Shown: positions 36,733 to 45,801, numbered from the stretch's first letter. The stretch: DNA of 64,000 bases from Nocardioides sp. YR527 (GCF_900101045.1 NZ_FNFN01000003.1:248001-312000); one strand, 5' to 3'. Notes: generated by a model from the letters alone, not told the origin. Made by a program: numbers and translations.

Positions 36733-36870
36733 GCCGAGGCGTCACCCCCGTCGGCCGAGACGTCACCTGCGTCGGCCGAGACGTCGCTCGCGTCGGCCGA
36801 GACGCCACTGGCTGCCGACTCGGCCGACGTACCTGACGTTTCGGCCGACCTGGCTGACGCCTCGGCAGGG
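36733..36870. repeat. 21-bp-period repeat array, locus 1 (4 direct plus 3 inverted units)
   Basis: Direct units start at 36733, 36754, 36775 and 36796. Each is close to GTCGGCCGAGACGTC plus a variable 6-mer (ACCCCC, ACCTGC, GCTCGC). Three inverted units start at 36814, 36835 and 36856, again 21 bases apart. The palindrome TCGGCCGA recurs in phase. The array starts two bases after the stop codon of the upstream gene and ends at the disA stop, filling the whole convergent gap. The RNA could fold into a long imperfect hairpin. The same layout occurs at 58177. Confidence 0.9.
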
Positions 36871-37953
36871 TCAGACGTAGCGCTCGAGGATGGTGGACTC
36901 GGCGAGGCGGGAGAGGCCTTCGCGTACGGAGCGGGCGCGGAGCTCGCCGACGCCTTCGACGGCCTGGAGGTCGTCGACGCTGGCGGAGAGGAGCTTCTGG
37001 AGTGTGCCGAAGTGGTCGACGAGGCGGTCGACGACGGCGGGTGGGAGGCGGGGGACCTTGGCGAGGAGGCGGTAGCCGCGTGGGGCTACGGCGCCATCCA
37101 ACGCGTCCGAGGTGGTCAGGCCCAGGACCCGGGCGGTGGCGGCGGGGTCGACGAGCTCGGCGGAGTTGAGCGCCTCGAGCTCGGCCAGCAGCTCCTCGGG
37201 CGAACGCGCGCGCCTGCCGCGGGGGAGGTAGTCGCGGATGACCATCTCGCGCTCGGCGTCGACGCCGGTGATGAGCTCCTCGAGCTGGAGGGACAGCAGC
37301 CGGCCGTCGGTGCCGAGCTCGAGCACGTAGTCCTCGATCTCGCGGGCGATGCGGGTGACCATCTCCAGACGCTGGGCGACGACGGCCACGTCGCGCACGG
37401 TCACCAGATCCTCGATCTCGAGCGCCGACAGGGTCGAGGCCACCTCGTCGAGGCGCAGCTTGTAGCGCTCCAGGGTCGCCAGCGCCTGGTTGGCGCGGGA
37501 GAGGATCTGGCCGGAGTCCTCCAGGACGTGGCGGGTCTCCCCGACGTACGCAGCGATGATCTGCATCGACTGGGACACCGAGATCACCGGGTGACCGGTC
37601 TGCTTCGCGACCCGGTCGGCGGTGCGGTGCCGGGTGCCGGTCTCGGTCGAGGGGATGGTGTGGTCGGGCATCAGGTGGACGGCGGCCTGCACGATGCGGC
37701 TCAGCGAGTCGTCGACGATGATCGCCCCGTCCATCTTGGCGAGCTCACGCAGGCCGGTGGAGGTGAACGGCACCTCGAGGGTGAAGCCACCGGTCGCTAT
37801 CTCATCGACCATCTTGTCGTGACCGAGCACGATCAGCGCGCCGGTGCGGCCGCGAAGGATGCGTTCGAGCCCGTCACGCAGCGGTGTCCCGGGCGCGATC
37901 AGAGCGAGCGTCTCGCGCAGTCGGATGGAGTCCGCGGTGCGGTCGGCGGGCAC
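36871..37953 (-). CDS. disA: DisA, DNA integrity scanning diadenylate cyclase
   Basis: 360 residues. Makes c-di-AMP and senses branched DNA. The DAC domain (about 1-145) has MDGAIIVDDSLSRI (DGA motif) and TETGTRHRTADRVA (RHR motif). A helical linker follows, and a RuvA-like HhH domain lies at the C-terminus (VDRLVDHFGTLQKLL, VEGVGELRARSV). GTG 37953 follows GAAAGG; upstream in-frame codons look non-coding. radA lies just upstream on the same strand, the usual pairing; RadA is known to restrain DisA in Bacillus. Confidence 0.96.
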   Translation of the reverse strand: MPADRTADSIRLRETLALIAPGTPLRDGLERILRGRTGALIVLGHDKMVDEIATGGFTLEVPFTSTGLRELAKMDGAIIVDDSLSRIVQAAVHLMPDHTIPSTETGTRHRTADRVAKQTGHPVISVSQSMQIIAAYVGETRHVLEDSGQILSRANQALATLERYKLRLDEVASTLSALEIEDLVTVRDVAVVAQRLEMVTRIAREIEDYVLELGTDGRLLSLQLEELITGVDAEREMVIRDYLPRGRRARSPEELLAELEALNSAELVDPAATARVLGLTTSDALDGAVAPRGYRLLAKVPRLPPAVVDRLVDHFGTLQKLLSASVDDLQAVEGVGELRARSVREGLSRLAESTILERYV

Positions 37954-38041
37954 GGGATTCCTTTCGGAGTGGGATGGGGTGATTCTAGCCGTGGATCCAA
38001 CCGTAACGCCGAGAACGTTCGGCCACGAGTCACCAAGCCGA

Positions 38042-39427
38042 TCACACCAAGCGTAGGAATTCCAGCGCGGCACTGATGCTGTGCACCTCAAAGACACGCA
38101 TCCCGTCGACTTCGCGCTCATTCGGACGGTTGGGCACTGGCGCCCCTGGGTCCGCCGGGACGACGGCGACGGTGAACCCGAGCCGCGCAGCCTCGGAGAG
38201 TCGCTGGTCGAGATCTCGCACCCGACGCAGCTCGCCGGCGAGACCGATCTCGCCGAGCGCGACCACCCCGCGTGGCGTCGGTGTGCCGGTGTGGCTCGAG
38301 GCGACCGCGAGCGCCATGGCCAGGTCGGCGGCCGGATCGCTGATCCGGGCCCCGCCGACGGTCGAGGCGAACACGTCGCGACCGGAGAGGCCGACCTTCG
38401 CGTGCCGTTGCAGCACGGCGAGGATCATCGCGAGCCGGGAGCCGTCCAACCCCGAGGTCGTACGCTTCGCCCGTTCCTCCGCGCCCAGCACGGTCAGCGC
38501 CTGGATCTCGGCGAGCAGCGGCCGGCGACCCTCCATCGTCACGGTGACGCACGTGCCGGGGACCGAGACGTGATGGGTCTCCACGAAGAGTCCCGAGGGG
38601 TCGGTGACCGCCACGATGCCGTCCGAGGACAGGTCGAAGCAGCCCACCTCGTCGACCGGGCCGAAGCGGTTCTTCATCGCCCGCACCATCCGGAACCGTG
38701 AGTCGCGCGCGCCCTCGAAGTGGAGGACCACGTCGACCAGGTGCTCCAGCACCCGCGGCCCGGCGATCGCCCCGTCCTTGGTCACGTGGCCGACCACGAC
38801 GGTCGTGATGTTGCGGGTCTTGGCCACCCGGATCAGCGCCGCCGCCACCTCGCGCACCTGGGTCACGCCACCGGGAACGCCTTCGACGCCGGAGGCGCCG
38901 ATGGTCTGCACGGAGTCGACCACGATCAGGTCGGGCCGGGTCTCCTCGATGTGGGTGAGCACGGCACCGAGATCCGTCTCGGCGGCGAGGTAGAGCTCGT
39001 CCTGGATCGCGTTGGTCCGGTCGGCCCGGAGACGCACCTGCGAGGCGGACTCCTCGCCGGTCACGTACAGCGCCCGGCGCCCGTAGCGAGCCGTCTGTGC
39101 CGCCACCTCCAGCAGCAGCGTCGACTTCCCGACACCCGGCTCGCCGGCCAGCAGGATCGCCGCTCCCGGCACCAGCCCGCCGCCGAGGACCCGGTCGAGC
39201 TCCGGCACTCCCGACGTACGCCGTTCCGACTCGGTCACCGACACGGTCCCGATCGGCACCGCCGCGGTCGAGACGGGGGCCGCCTGCGTACGTCCGATCG
39301 GGGTGGCCGCCTCGGCGACCGAACCCCACGCCTGGCACTCGCCACAGCGACCGACCCACTTCCCGGTCTCCCAGCCGCACTCGGAGCAGCGGTAGGTGGC
39401 GCGTTTGGACGAACGAGCGGTAGCCAT
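38042..39427 (-). CDS. radA: DNA repair protein RadA
   Basis: 461 residues. The N-terminal C4 zinc finger is YRCSECGWETGKWVGRCGEC. The RecA-like core has GEPGVGKSTLLLEVA (Walker A) and LIVVDSVQTI (Walker B). The RadA signature is MKNRFGP. The C-terminal Lon-like P domain (about 285-461) includes ISDPAADLAMALAVASS. Helicase-like factor for branch migration in recombination. Start ATG 39427. Followed by disA after 88 bases, probably one operon. Confidence 0.96.
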   Translation of the reverse strand: MATARSSKRATYRCSECGWETGKWVGRCGECQAWGSVAEAATPIGRTQAAPVSTAAVPIGTVSVTESERRTSGVPELDRVLGGGLVPGAAILLAGEPGVGKSTLLLEVAAQTARYGRRALYVTGEESASQVRLRADRTNAIQDELYLAAETDLGAVLTHIEETRPDLIVVDSVQTIGASGVEGVPGGVTQVREVAAALIRVAKTRNITTVVVGHVTKDGAIAGPRVLEHLVDVVLHFEGARDSRFRMVRAMKNRFGPVDEVGCFDLSSDGIVAVTDPSGLFVETHHVSVPGTCVTVTMEGRRPLLAEIQALTVLGAEERAKRTTSGLDGSRLAMILAVLQRHAKVGLSGRDVFASTVGGARISDPAADLAMALAVASSHTGTPTPRGVVALGEIGLAGELRRVRDLDQRLSEAARLGFTVAVVPADPGAPVPNRPNEREVDGMRVFEVHSISAALEFLRLV

Positions 39428-39504
39428 GGCCAGCAACCTAGAGCACGGCACCGACATTCGAGCCTGCGTCGCCGCGAGGAACGAGCGGGGGCGCAACGGG
39501 AGAA

Positions 39505-39565
39505 GGTCGAGCGAGCGCAGCCGGGTGAGCGAAGCGAACCCGCGAAGCGGGTCGAGACCGACATA
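39505..39565. repeat. REP-like element upstream of the LacI-type regulator
   Basis: A run built of GAGCGAGCG / GAGCGAAGCG units ending GGGTCGAGACC, with a small internal hairpin (ACCCGC-GAA-GCGGGT, 39538-39552). The GTCGAGACC end is shared with the longer REP-like element at 60557. Intergenic between radA and the regulator. Confidence 0.5.
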
Positions 39566-39608
39566 GGGGCGAAAGCATCCCAAGCGACCAGCAGTCGTTA
39601 CCATGGCT

Positions 39609-39628
39609 TGGAACGATCCAGAGTTCCA
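39609..39628. promoter_or_regulatory. Possible operator of the LacI-type regulator
   Basis: Inverted repeat TGGAAC, eight bases, GTTCCA, 25 bases upstream of the regulator's start codon. LacI-family repressors usually bind such short palindromes near their own genes, so autoregulation is plausible, though the wide spacer is unusual. Confidence 0.35.
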
Positions 39629-39652
39629 CGTCGGCATCAAGGGAGGCAGAGC

Positions 39653-40690
39653 GTGGCGGTGCCGCGTTCCGGCGGTCATATCTCGGCCGCTCCGCCGACG
39701 CTGGCGGACGTCGCTGAGCTGGCCGGCGTGTCCCGCCAGACGGTCTCCAACGCGGTCAACAACCCCGATCTGCTGCGCGCCGACACCTTGGCCAGGGTGC
39801 AGGACGCGATCGACAAGCTGGGCTACCAGCCCAACCGCGCCGCCCGGAGCCTCCGGACCAGAGCGAGCCATCTGATCGGCCTGCGGATGCCCGCCCTCCA
39901 GGAGGGCACGGCCAACGCGATGATGGACCGGTTCGTGCACACCTTCGTCGAGGCCGCGGCCGAGACCGGCTACCACGTACTCCTCTTCTACGGTGACCCC
40001 GCCGACCCGCTCGACGGCTACGACGAGCTGCTCCGGTCGACCGCGGTCGACGCGTTCGTCGTGACCGACACCCACCTCGGCGGACAGCAGACGACCTGGC
40101 TGCAGTCCCGGCGAGCAAGATTCGTCTCCTTCGGGCGTCCGTGGACCCAGCCCGACGCCAAGCATCCCTGGGTCGACGTCGACCTCGCCTACGGCGCCGA
40201 GATCGCCACGGAGCACCTGATCGAGCGCGGTCACTCGAAGATCGCCTGGATCGGCTGGCACAAGGACTCGCTCCTCGGTGAGGAGCGACGAAGCGGCTGG
40301 ATCCACGCGATGCACACCCACGGCCTCTCGACCACCGGCCTGGCCTCGCGCACCGAGGACTCGATCGGCTCGGGCAAGGCCGCCGCCGACGCGATCCTCG
40401 ACGAGACCGAGCCCACCGCGCTCGTCTGCGCCTCCGACACGCTCGCGATGGGCGTGCTCCACTCCCTGTTCGAAAGAAGGCTCCGCCTCGGTGAGGACAT
40501 CGCGGTCGTGGGCTTCGACGACTCCCAGGTCGCGCAGACGGTGCCGCCGGGCATCACGTCCGTACGTCCTCCGCTTGAGGAGGCCGCGCGCGAGCTGGTC
40601 AAGGCGCTCGAGGAGCTGCTCGCCACCCCGTCCTACGCCGCGCCCGGCGTGATGCTGAAACCCGTCCTGACGGTGCGAGGGTCTTCATAG
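39653..40690 (+). CDS. LacI-family transcriptional regulator
   Basis: 345 residues. The N-terminal HTH is TLADVAELAGVSRQTVSNAV with hinge helix YQPNRAARSLRTRAS. A periplasmic-binding-type effector domain follows (ALVCASDTLAMGVL, VVGFDDSQVAQTVPPGITSV). Start GTG 39653 has GGGAGG eight bases upstream. No sugar operon is adjacent: the next gene is a flavoprotein 28 bases downstream on the same strand. The effector is unknown. Confidence 0.92.
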   Translation: MAVPRSGGHISAAPPTLADVAELAGVSRQTVSNAVNNPDLLRADTLARVQDAIDKLGYQPNRAARSLRTRASHLIGLRMPALQEGTANAMMDRFVHTFVEAAAETGYHVLLFYGDPADPLDGYDELLRSTAVDAFVVTDTHLGGQQTTWLQSRRARFVSFGRPWTQPDAKHPWVDVDLAYGAEIATEHLIERGHSKIAWIGWHKDSLLGEERRSGWIHAMHTHGLSTTGLASRTEDSIGSGKAAADAILDETEPTALVCASDTLAMGVLHSLFERRLRLGEDIAVVGFDDSQVAQTVPPGITSVRPPLEEAARELVKALEELLATPSYAAPGVMLKPVLTVRGSS

Positions 40691-40718
40691 AAGAGCCGAT
40701 CCGCGCGACGATGGCCTC

Positions 40719-41879
40719 ATGGGAACTGAGAACATCGTCGTCATCGGTGCTGGTCTCGCGGCGGTCAGCGCCATCGAAGCGCTTCGCGACGAGGGGTACG
40801 CCGGCAGCCTGACCCTGGTGGGGAAGGAGCCGGAGCTGCCCTACGAACGACCGCAGCTCTCCAAGGACTTCCTCTCCGGCGCCAAGGAGTTCAAGCTCTC
40901 CCACGACGAGGCGTGGTTCGCCGAGAAGGACGTCACCGTCCTCACCGGCACCACCGCGACCGCCCTGAACCTGGACGCTGGGACCGTCACGCTCGACAAC
41001 GGCGATGAGCTCTCCTTCGGAACGCTGCTCCTGGCGACCGGCGCCGAGCCGAAGACGCCCCCGATCCCCGGCATCGTGAATGCGACGACCCTCCGCACCG
41101 TCGAGGACGCCCGCCGTCTCAAGGACGCGATCGACCCCGGCACCAGGGTCGTCGCGGTCGGTGGTGGCTGGATCGGGCTCGAGGTCGCCGCTTCGGTGAC
41201 CGCGCTCGGCGGGAAGGCGGTCGTGCTCGAGGCGGCCGCGCAGCCGCTCCTCAACGTCCTCGGCCCGGTCCTCGCCGAGCATGTCGCCGACCTCCACGTC
41301 CGCCATGGCGTCGAGATCCACTCCGGGACGACCGTCGAGTCGATCGAGCCGGGAGCCGTACGCACCAGCGAAGGCGAGATCCCCGCCGACATCGTCCTGG
41401 TCGCGGTCGGTGCGGCACCGGCCACGGCGCTGGCTGCTGACGCCGGCCTCGAGGTCGGCGACGGCATCGTGGTCGACGAGCGGCTGCGTACGTCTGATCC
41501 TCGGGTCTTCGCGGCGGGCGACGTCGCGCTCGCGAAGCACACCGTGCTCGGCCCGCTGCGGGTCGAGCACTGGGACAACGCGATCAAGCAGGGCCGGCTG
41601 GCGGCCCGGTCGATGCTGGGCAAGGACGGCGCCTACGACTGGCAGCCCTACTTCTTCACCGACCAGTTCGAGTTCTCGATGGAGTACGTCGGCCGTTCCG
41701 CGCCCGAGGACGAGGTGCTGCTCCGTGGCGACACCGAGGGTGACGAGTTCATCGCCTACTGGCAGCGCGGCCGGACCGTCACCGCCGGGATGAACGTCGG
41801 GATCTGGGACGTCAACGACAGGCTCCGCGAGCTGGTCGGGACCGATGCCGATCCCGACCAGCTCACCGATCTGTCCTGA
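40719..41879 (+). CDS. NAD(P)/FAD oxidoreductase, ferredoxin/rubredoxin reductase type
   Basis: 386 residues. FAD loop IVVIGAGLAAVSAIEAL, PYERPQLSKDFL (redox-site loop of phthalate/biphenyl dioxygenase ferredoxin reductases), NAD loop VVAVGGGWIGLEVAAS, FAAGDVAL, and the C-terminal Reductase_C domain with VEHWDNAIKQG. No CxxC, so it acts as an electron relay to a ferredoxin or P450 encoded elsewhere. It is 28 bases after the LacI-type gene and may share its transcript. Confidence 0.9.
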   Translation: MGTENIVVIGAGLAAVSAIEALRDEGYAGSLTLVGKEPELPYERPQLSKDFLSGAKEFKLSHDEAWFAEKDVTVLTGTTATALNLDAGTVTLDNGDELSFGTLLLATGAEPKTPPIPGIVNATTLRTVEDARRLKDAIDPGTRVVAVGGGWIGLEVAASVTALGGKAVVLEAAAQPLLNVLGPVLAEHVADLHVRHGVEIHSGTTVESIEPGAVRTSEGEIPADIVLVAVGAAPATALAADAGLEVGDGIVVDERLRTSDPRVFAAGDVALAKHTVLGPLRVEHWDNAIKQGRLAARSMLGKDGAYDWQPYFFTDQFEFSMEYVGRSAPEDEVLLRGDTEGDEFIAYWQRGRTVTAGMNVGIWDVNDRLRELVGTDADPDQLTDLS

Positions 41880-41887
41880 TCAGGGCC

Positions 41888-42652
41888 TCAGAAGCACTGC
41901 GAGGCGCTGTGGAACACGCTCGACTGGATGCCGAGGTGGATGTGGTCGCTGTGGTCGGGGTAGCCCGGCCCGAGCACCTGCGGGAACGACTGGCGTGAGG
42001 CACGCGCGATGCCGCACATGGTCGTCGCGCTGCTGCCGGGCACCAGATCCATGGCCCGGCCGTAGAGGTGGTTGCTGTTGGAGGCGCCGCCGACGGCGTC
42101 GTTGCACGCCCTCGAGCGGTAGGCCGAGGTCACCCGCAGCGGGTTGTCGCCGAGCCGGTGCCGGATGGCCTCGGCCCGCCACATCGCCTGCATGAGGTTG
42201 GCCTTGACCTGGGCGACCGTCACCCCGGAGATCGGCGTGGGCCAGCCGCCGTAGCAGACGTCGTCGACCTCGCTCCAGGCGAAGTGGATCGGGGTGCAGT
42301 CGTCGTCCTGGAGTGCGTAGATCTTGTTGAACGTGTTCGTCCCCGCGACCCCGTCGGCCGAGAGGCCGTAGGCGGCCTGGAAGTTGCGGACCGCGGTGGT
42401 CGTCGCCGGGCCGTAGGACCCGTCGATCGAGAAGATCGTGCCGGAGGCCGCCCATCCGGCGACGCGGATCTGCAGCTGGGTGACCGCGTTGCCCGTGGAC
42501 CCCTGCTGCAGGGTGCCGCTCCAGGTGTAGCAGGCGTCGGCGTGGGCGGGGGCGGCCGTGGAGGTGATGGCGACCAGGCTGGTCGCCAACGTGACGAGGA
42601 GAGAACCGATGACCGTGCCGAGGCGACGCCCGGGACGTGATGTGAGGCGCAT
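41888..42652 (-). CDS. Secreted M15-family peptidase with peptidoglycan-binding domain
   Basis: 254 residues. The signal peptide covers about 1-38 (RRLGTVIGSLLVTLATSL, cleavage near AHADA). A PG_binding_1 domain (about 45-110) includes IDGSYGPATTTAVRNFQ. A D,D-carboxypeptidase-like M15 domain follows, with zinc ligands in SNHLYGRAMDLV (His, Asp) and HSDHIHLG (His). Likely trims peptidoglycan outside the cell. Start ATG 42652 has AAGGAG upstream. Cysteines outside the motif may form disulfides. Confidence 0.9.
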   Translation of the reverse strand: MRLTSRPGRRLGTVIGSLLVTLATSLVAITSTAAPAHADACYTWSGTLQQGSTGNAVTQLQIRVAGWAASGTIFSIDGSYGPATTTAVRNFQAAYGLSADGVAGTNTFNKIYALQDDDCTPIHFAWSEVDDVCYGGWPTPISGVTVAQVKANLMQAMWRAEAIRHRLGDNPLRVTSAYRSRACNDAVGGASNSNHLYGRAMDLVPGSSATTMCGIARASRQSFPQVLGPGYPDHSDHIHLGIQSSVFHSASQCF

Positions 42653-42753
42653 CTGTGGAGCTCCTTATCTTTCCGAGAGGTCCGAGAGGACCCGAGTCGC
42701 TCCCTAGAGTGGCCTTCTTTGACGTCGTGTACTTGGATTTCGCGTGAATGTAA

Positions 42754-43485
42754 TCACCAGGGAATGAGGCCGGCGTCCTCGAAGTAACCGCCGGTCGGGC
42801 CGTCGTCGGGCAGGGTCGCGAGGCTGATCGCGATCCGGGCGCCCTCCTCGGGAGTGCGTACGCCGCGGAAGCCGTTCAGGTCGGTGGCCACGAACCCGGG
42901 GCAGCCGAGGTTGATCAGGATGTTCGTGTCACGCAGCTCCTTGGCGTACTGGATCGTGACGGCGTTGAGGTAGGTCTTCGTCGGGCTGTACGCCCCCGAG
43001 ATCGGCCCCACGGCCAGCGGGTCGTCCGACGCCGTCTGCCGGGCGAGGGAGCCGACGCCGCTCGACATGTTGACGATCCGCGGCGAGGCGGAGCGCCGGA
43101 GCAGCGGCAGCATCGCGTTGATGACCCGGACCACTCCGAAGACGTTGGTCTCGACCGCGACCCGCATCTGGTCGATCGAGACCTCGGTCGGGTTCTGCGG
43201 CATGCCGCCGGTGACACCGGCGTTGTTGACGAGTACGTCCAGGCGGCCGTGCTCCTCCTCGATCAGCCGGGCCGCGGCCGCGACGCCGGCGTCGTCGGTC
43301 ACGTCCAACGGCACCCCGAAGGCGTCGACGCCGTTGGCCCGCAGCTTCTCCACCGCGGCCTCCCTGCGGCCGTCGTCGCGGGCGCCGACACCGACCTTCC
43401 AGCCGCGTGCGCCGAGGCCCGCGGCGATCTCGTAGCCGATTCCCTTGTTGGCGCCGGTGACCAGCGCGATCGTCTTTTCGCTCAT
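42754..43485 (-). CDS. SDR-family NAD(P)-dependent oxidoreductase
   Basis: 243 residues. VTGANKGIGYEIAAGL, NNAGVTGG, the Ser in VNMSSGVG and YSPTKTYL (YxxxK) define a classical SDR related to carbonyl reductases. Divergent from a LysR regulator with an apparent operator in the gap, the usual arrangement for a regulator and its target. Substrate unknown. Confidence 0.9.
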   Translation of the reverse strand: MSEKTIALVTGANKGIGYEIAAGLGARGWKVGVGARDDGRREAAVEKLRANGVDAFGVPLDVTDDAGVAAAARLIEEEHGRLDVLVNNAGVTGGMPQNPTEVSIDQMRVAVETNVFGVVRVINAMLPLLRRSASPRIVNMSSGVGSLARQTASDDPLAVGPISGAYSPTKTYLNAVTIQYAKELRDTNILINLGCPGFVATDLNGFRGVRTPEEGARIAISLATLPDDGPTGGYFEDAGLIPW

Positions 43486-43542
43486 GTCGTCCAGCCTGGC
43501 CAGCGACCGCGGAACACTCCAATATCACCTCGGTGGCCGCCT

Positions 43543-43557
43543 ATACCGCTCAGGTAT
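43543..43557. promoter_or_regulatory. LysR-type binding site between SDR and LysR genes
   Basis: ATACC, five bases, GGTAT: a perfect inverted repeat containing T-N11-A, the LysR core. It lies 29 bases before the LysR start and 58 bases before the divergent SDR start. Probably controls both. Confidence 0.55.
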
Positions 43558-43585
43558 GTTTCCTGGTCGGAGTAGGGTTGAAGCC

Positions 43586-44425
43586 ATGGAGACCCGGGAG
43601 CTTCGCTACTTCGTCGCGGTCGCCGAGGAGTTGCACTTCAGCCGCGCGGCGGCGCGTCTCGGGATCGCCCAGCCGCCGCTGTCGCGCGCGATCAGCCAGC
43701 TCGAGCGACGCCTCGGTGGGCCGCTTCTGGAGCGCAACAGCCGCGGCGTCTCGCTGACCGATGCCGGCCGGGTGCTCCTGGCCGAGGCTCGGACCGCGCT
43801 CGACGCGGTCGATGCCGCCGAGCGCCGCACCCGCCGGGCCGCGGGAAGCGACGACGAGCCCGGGCTGGTCCTCGTCTCGAAGGCCGGCGCCGCGACCGAG
43901 CTGCTGACCAAGCTGCTGGACGCGTACGCCGCCGAGCCCGGTTCGGTGAAGGTCGAGGTCACCCTCTGCGGCATCGGAGAGCAGGGGCCGCACCTGCGCG
44001 ACGGCCGTGCCGACGTGGCACTCCTGCATCGGCCCTTCGACTCGACCGACGGGCTCGACAGCGAGGACCTGGTCACCGAGGGACAGGTCGCGGTGCTGCC
44101 CTCCGGCCATCCGTGGGCGACCCGTTCACACCTGCGGCTGCCCGACCTCGACGACATCCCCGACGTCCCGCCGATGCGCTGGCCGTCGGGCGGCAAGACC
44201 GGCGGTGCCGGTCCGGAGGTCCGCGACTCGACGCAGCTCTACCAGCTGATCGGGCTCGGCCGGGCGTACGCGGTCCTGCCGGAGTCCGCGCGTGCCGAGC
44301 AGCACCACGGCATCGCCACCGTCCCGGTACTCGACGCTCCCGAGGTCACCACGGTCATCGCCTGGCCGCCGCACAGCCGCTCGCTCGCCCTGGCCGCCCT
44401 CGTCCGGACCGCGACCCGGCTCTAG
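43586..44425 (+). CDS. LysR-family transcriptional regulator
   Basis: 279 residues. The N-terminal winged HTH is ELRYFVAVAEELHFSRAAARL with QPPLSRAISQLERRLG. The effector domain is shorter than usual and rich in Ala/Gly. ATG 43586 has AGTAGGG upstream and places the HTH at the usual residue 3. Divergent from the SDR gene it probably regulates. Confidence 0.93.
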   Translation: METRELRYFVAVAEELHFSRAAARLGIAQPPLSRAISQLERRLGGPLLERNSRGVSLTDAGRVLLAEARTALDAVDAAERRTRRAAGSDDEPGLVLVSKAGAATELLTKLLDAYAAEPGSVKVEVTLCGIGEQGPHLRDGRADVALLHRPFDSTDGLDSEDLVTEGQVAVLPSGHPWATRSHLRLPDLDDIPDVPPMRWPSGGKTGGAGPEVRDSTQLYQLIGLGRAYAVLPESARAEQHHGIATVPVLDAPEVTTVIAWPPHSRSLALAALVRTATRL

Positions 44426-44434
44426 CCCTGCTGA

Positions 44435-45256
44435 TCAGAAGGTCTTCCGCCAGAGGTTGACGGCGTAGTCGACGTACGTCCCCTCGTGCTCCGCCAGGAT
44501 CGCGGCGGCCGTGGCGGGGTCGAACTCGATGCGTACGACCGACTCCAGGTCCGCGCGGGAGGCGAACGACCAGTCCATCTCGACGGGGACCCGCGTCCAG
44601 CCGTGCATCGACCAGAACCGCTCCTGCTCCTCCGGCGGCGGGACCTTCGGGTAGCCGCGGCGGAACCACGCGCCGAAGCTCGACCGGGAGCCGTCGTTGT
44701 CGATCACCATCGCCACACCGCCGCGTCGCATCACCCGGTCGAGCTCGCCCAGCCCCGGCTCGGAGCCCGGGCCGAAGAAGTAGGCCCAGCGGGCGTGCAT
44801 CACGTCGACGGAGGCCGACGGCAGCGGGAGCTGCTGCGCGATCCCGTTGTGGACGGTGACGTTCGGGAGTCGCTTCGTACGCCGCCGGGCCAACGTCACC
44901 AGATCCGGATGGGGCTCGATGCCGGTGACGCTGCGGGCGGTCTCGGCGAACTTCGGCAGGTAGAAGCCGGTCCCGCAGCCCAGGTCGAGCACGTCGCGCT
45001 CGGCCCACGGCGCGGTCTCGGCCATGGCGGCCCAGAGCCGCCCGTGCGGGTCGAGGGCGCGGTTCTCGATCTCGTACGTCGCGGTGTGGTTCCAGATGTT
45101 CGGGCTCGGGATCGCGCCCGTCGCCCCGGGCAGGTCGACCCTGCTCAGATCCGAACCTCGCCGCGCGGCGTCACGAACTTGGCGGCCAGCAGGCCGGGGG
45201 TACCGTGCTCGGCGACCCAGTCGATGTGGACGTTCTCGGCGGGCTTGCCGGTCCAC
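44435..45256 (-). CDS. Class I SAM-dependent methyltransferase (start uncertain)
   Basis: Up to 273 residues. Motif I VLDLGCGTGFYLPKF and post-motif IEPHPDLV, then VDVMHARWAYFFGPG, define a Methyltransf_11 protein. The family's conserved lead IPSPNIWNHTATYEIENRA begins downstream of any normal start except GTG 45256, which would overlap the VOC gene by 112 bases. A CTG at 45148 overlaps the VOC stop as CTGA and would give a 237-residue product that fits the family better. GTG 45256 is listed as the outer limit. Target unknown. Confidence 0.75.
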   Translation of the reverse strand: MDRQARRERPHRLGRRARYPRPAGRQVRDAARRGSDLSRVDLPGATGAIPSPNIWNHTATYEIENRALDPHGRLWAAMAETAPWAERDVLDLGCGTGFYLPKFAETARSVTGIEPHPDLVTLARRRTKRLPNVTVHNGIAQQLPLPSASVDVMHARWAYFFGPGSEPGLGELDRVMRRGGVAMVIDNDGSRSSFGAWFRRGYPKVPPPEEQERFWSMHGWTRVPVEMDWSFASRADLESVVRIEFDPATAAAILAEHEGTYVDYAVNLWRKTF

Positions 45257-45801
45257 GGGTCGACCCGCTCCTTCAGCTCATCGCCGAGGTAGTCCTTGAC
45301 CCGCTCGGGGTCGCCGGAGATCTCCAGGTCGGTGAGGGTGATGTCGGAGCCGGCGTTGCCGGGGTGGAGGTCGGGAGTCTCCCACTTGATGAAGTAGGGG
45401 AGCTGCGGGTCGGCGATCAGGCCGTTGATGCCGATCTGCTGCCAGTGGAGCTCGCGACCGTCGGGGAGGTGACGGTTGCCGGGAACCGCCTTGCGGCCGA
45501 GCCGCTCCTCGATCGGGGTCATGTCGTCGACGCCGATCACGAAGCCGATCCAGCCGCCACCCAGGGCGGAGCGGGCCTTGACGGCCTGCCCGAACGGGGC
45601 CTTGTCGCTGGCCGGGTGCTCGAGTGCCTCGACGACCTCGAGGTAGAGGCCGCCGCGCATCGGGAGGATGTAGTTGCGGGTGCCGAAGCGGGGGTGCACG
45701 CCGCCGTCGACGAACTCCTGGCCGAGCAGCTCGCCGAGCTGCTTGGCGGTCTGTACCAAGCCATCGGGTCCTGCAGCGTACGAAACATGGTCCAGGCGCA
45801 T
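45145..45801 (-). CDS. VOC-superfamily glyoxalase-like protein
   Basis: 218 residues. MRLDHVSYAAGPDG and later GLYLEVVEAL and GWIGFVIGVDD fit the Glyoxalase-like (two-module VOC) family. ATG 45801 puts the conserved LDHV at residue 3. Its stop overlaps the next methyltransferase gene. Metal ligands His4 and Glu in YLEVVE are visible; reaction unknown. Confidence 0.8.
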   Translation of the reverse strand: MRLDHVSYAAGPDGLVQTAKQLGELLGQEFVDGGVHPRFGTRNYILPMRGGLYLEVVEALEHPASDKAPFGQAVKARSALGGGWIGFVIGVDDMTPIEERLGRKAVPGNRHLPDGRELHWQQIGINGLIADPQLPYFIKWETPDLHPGNAGSDITLTDLEISGDPERVKDYLGDELKERVDPWTGKPAENVHIDWVAEHGTPGLLAAKFVTPRGEVRI

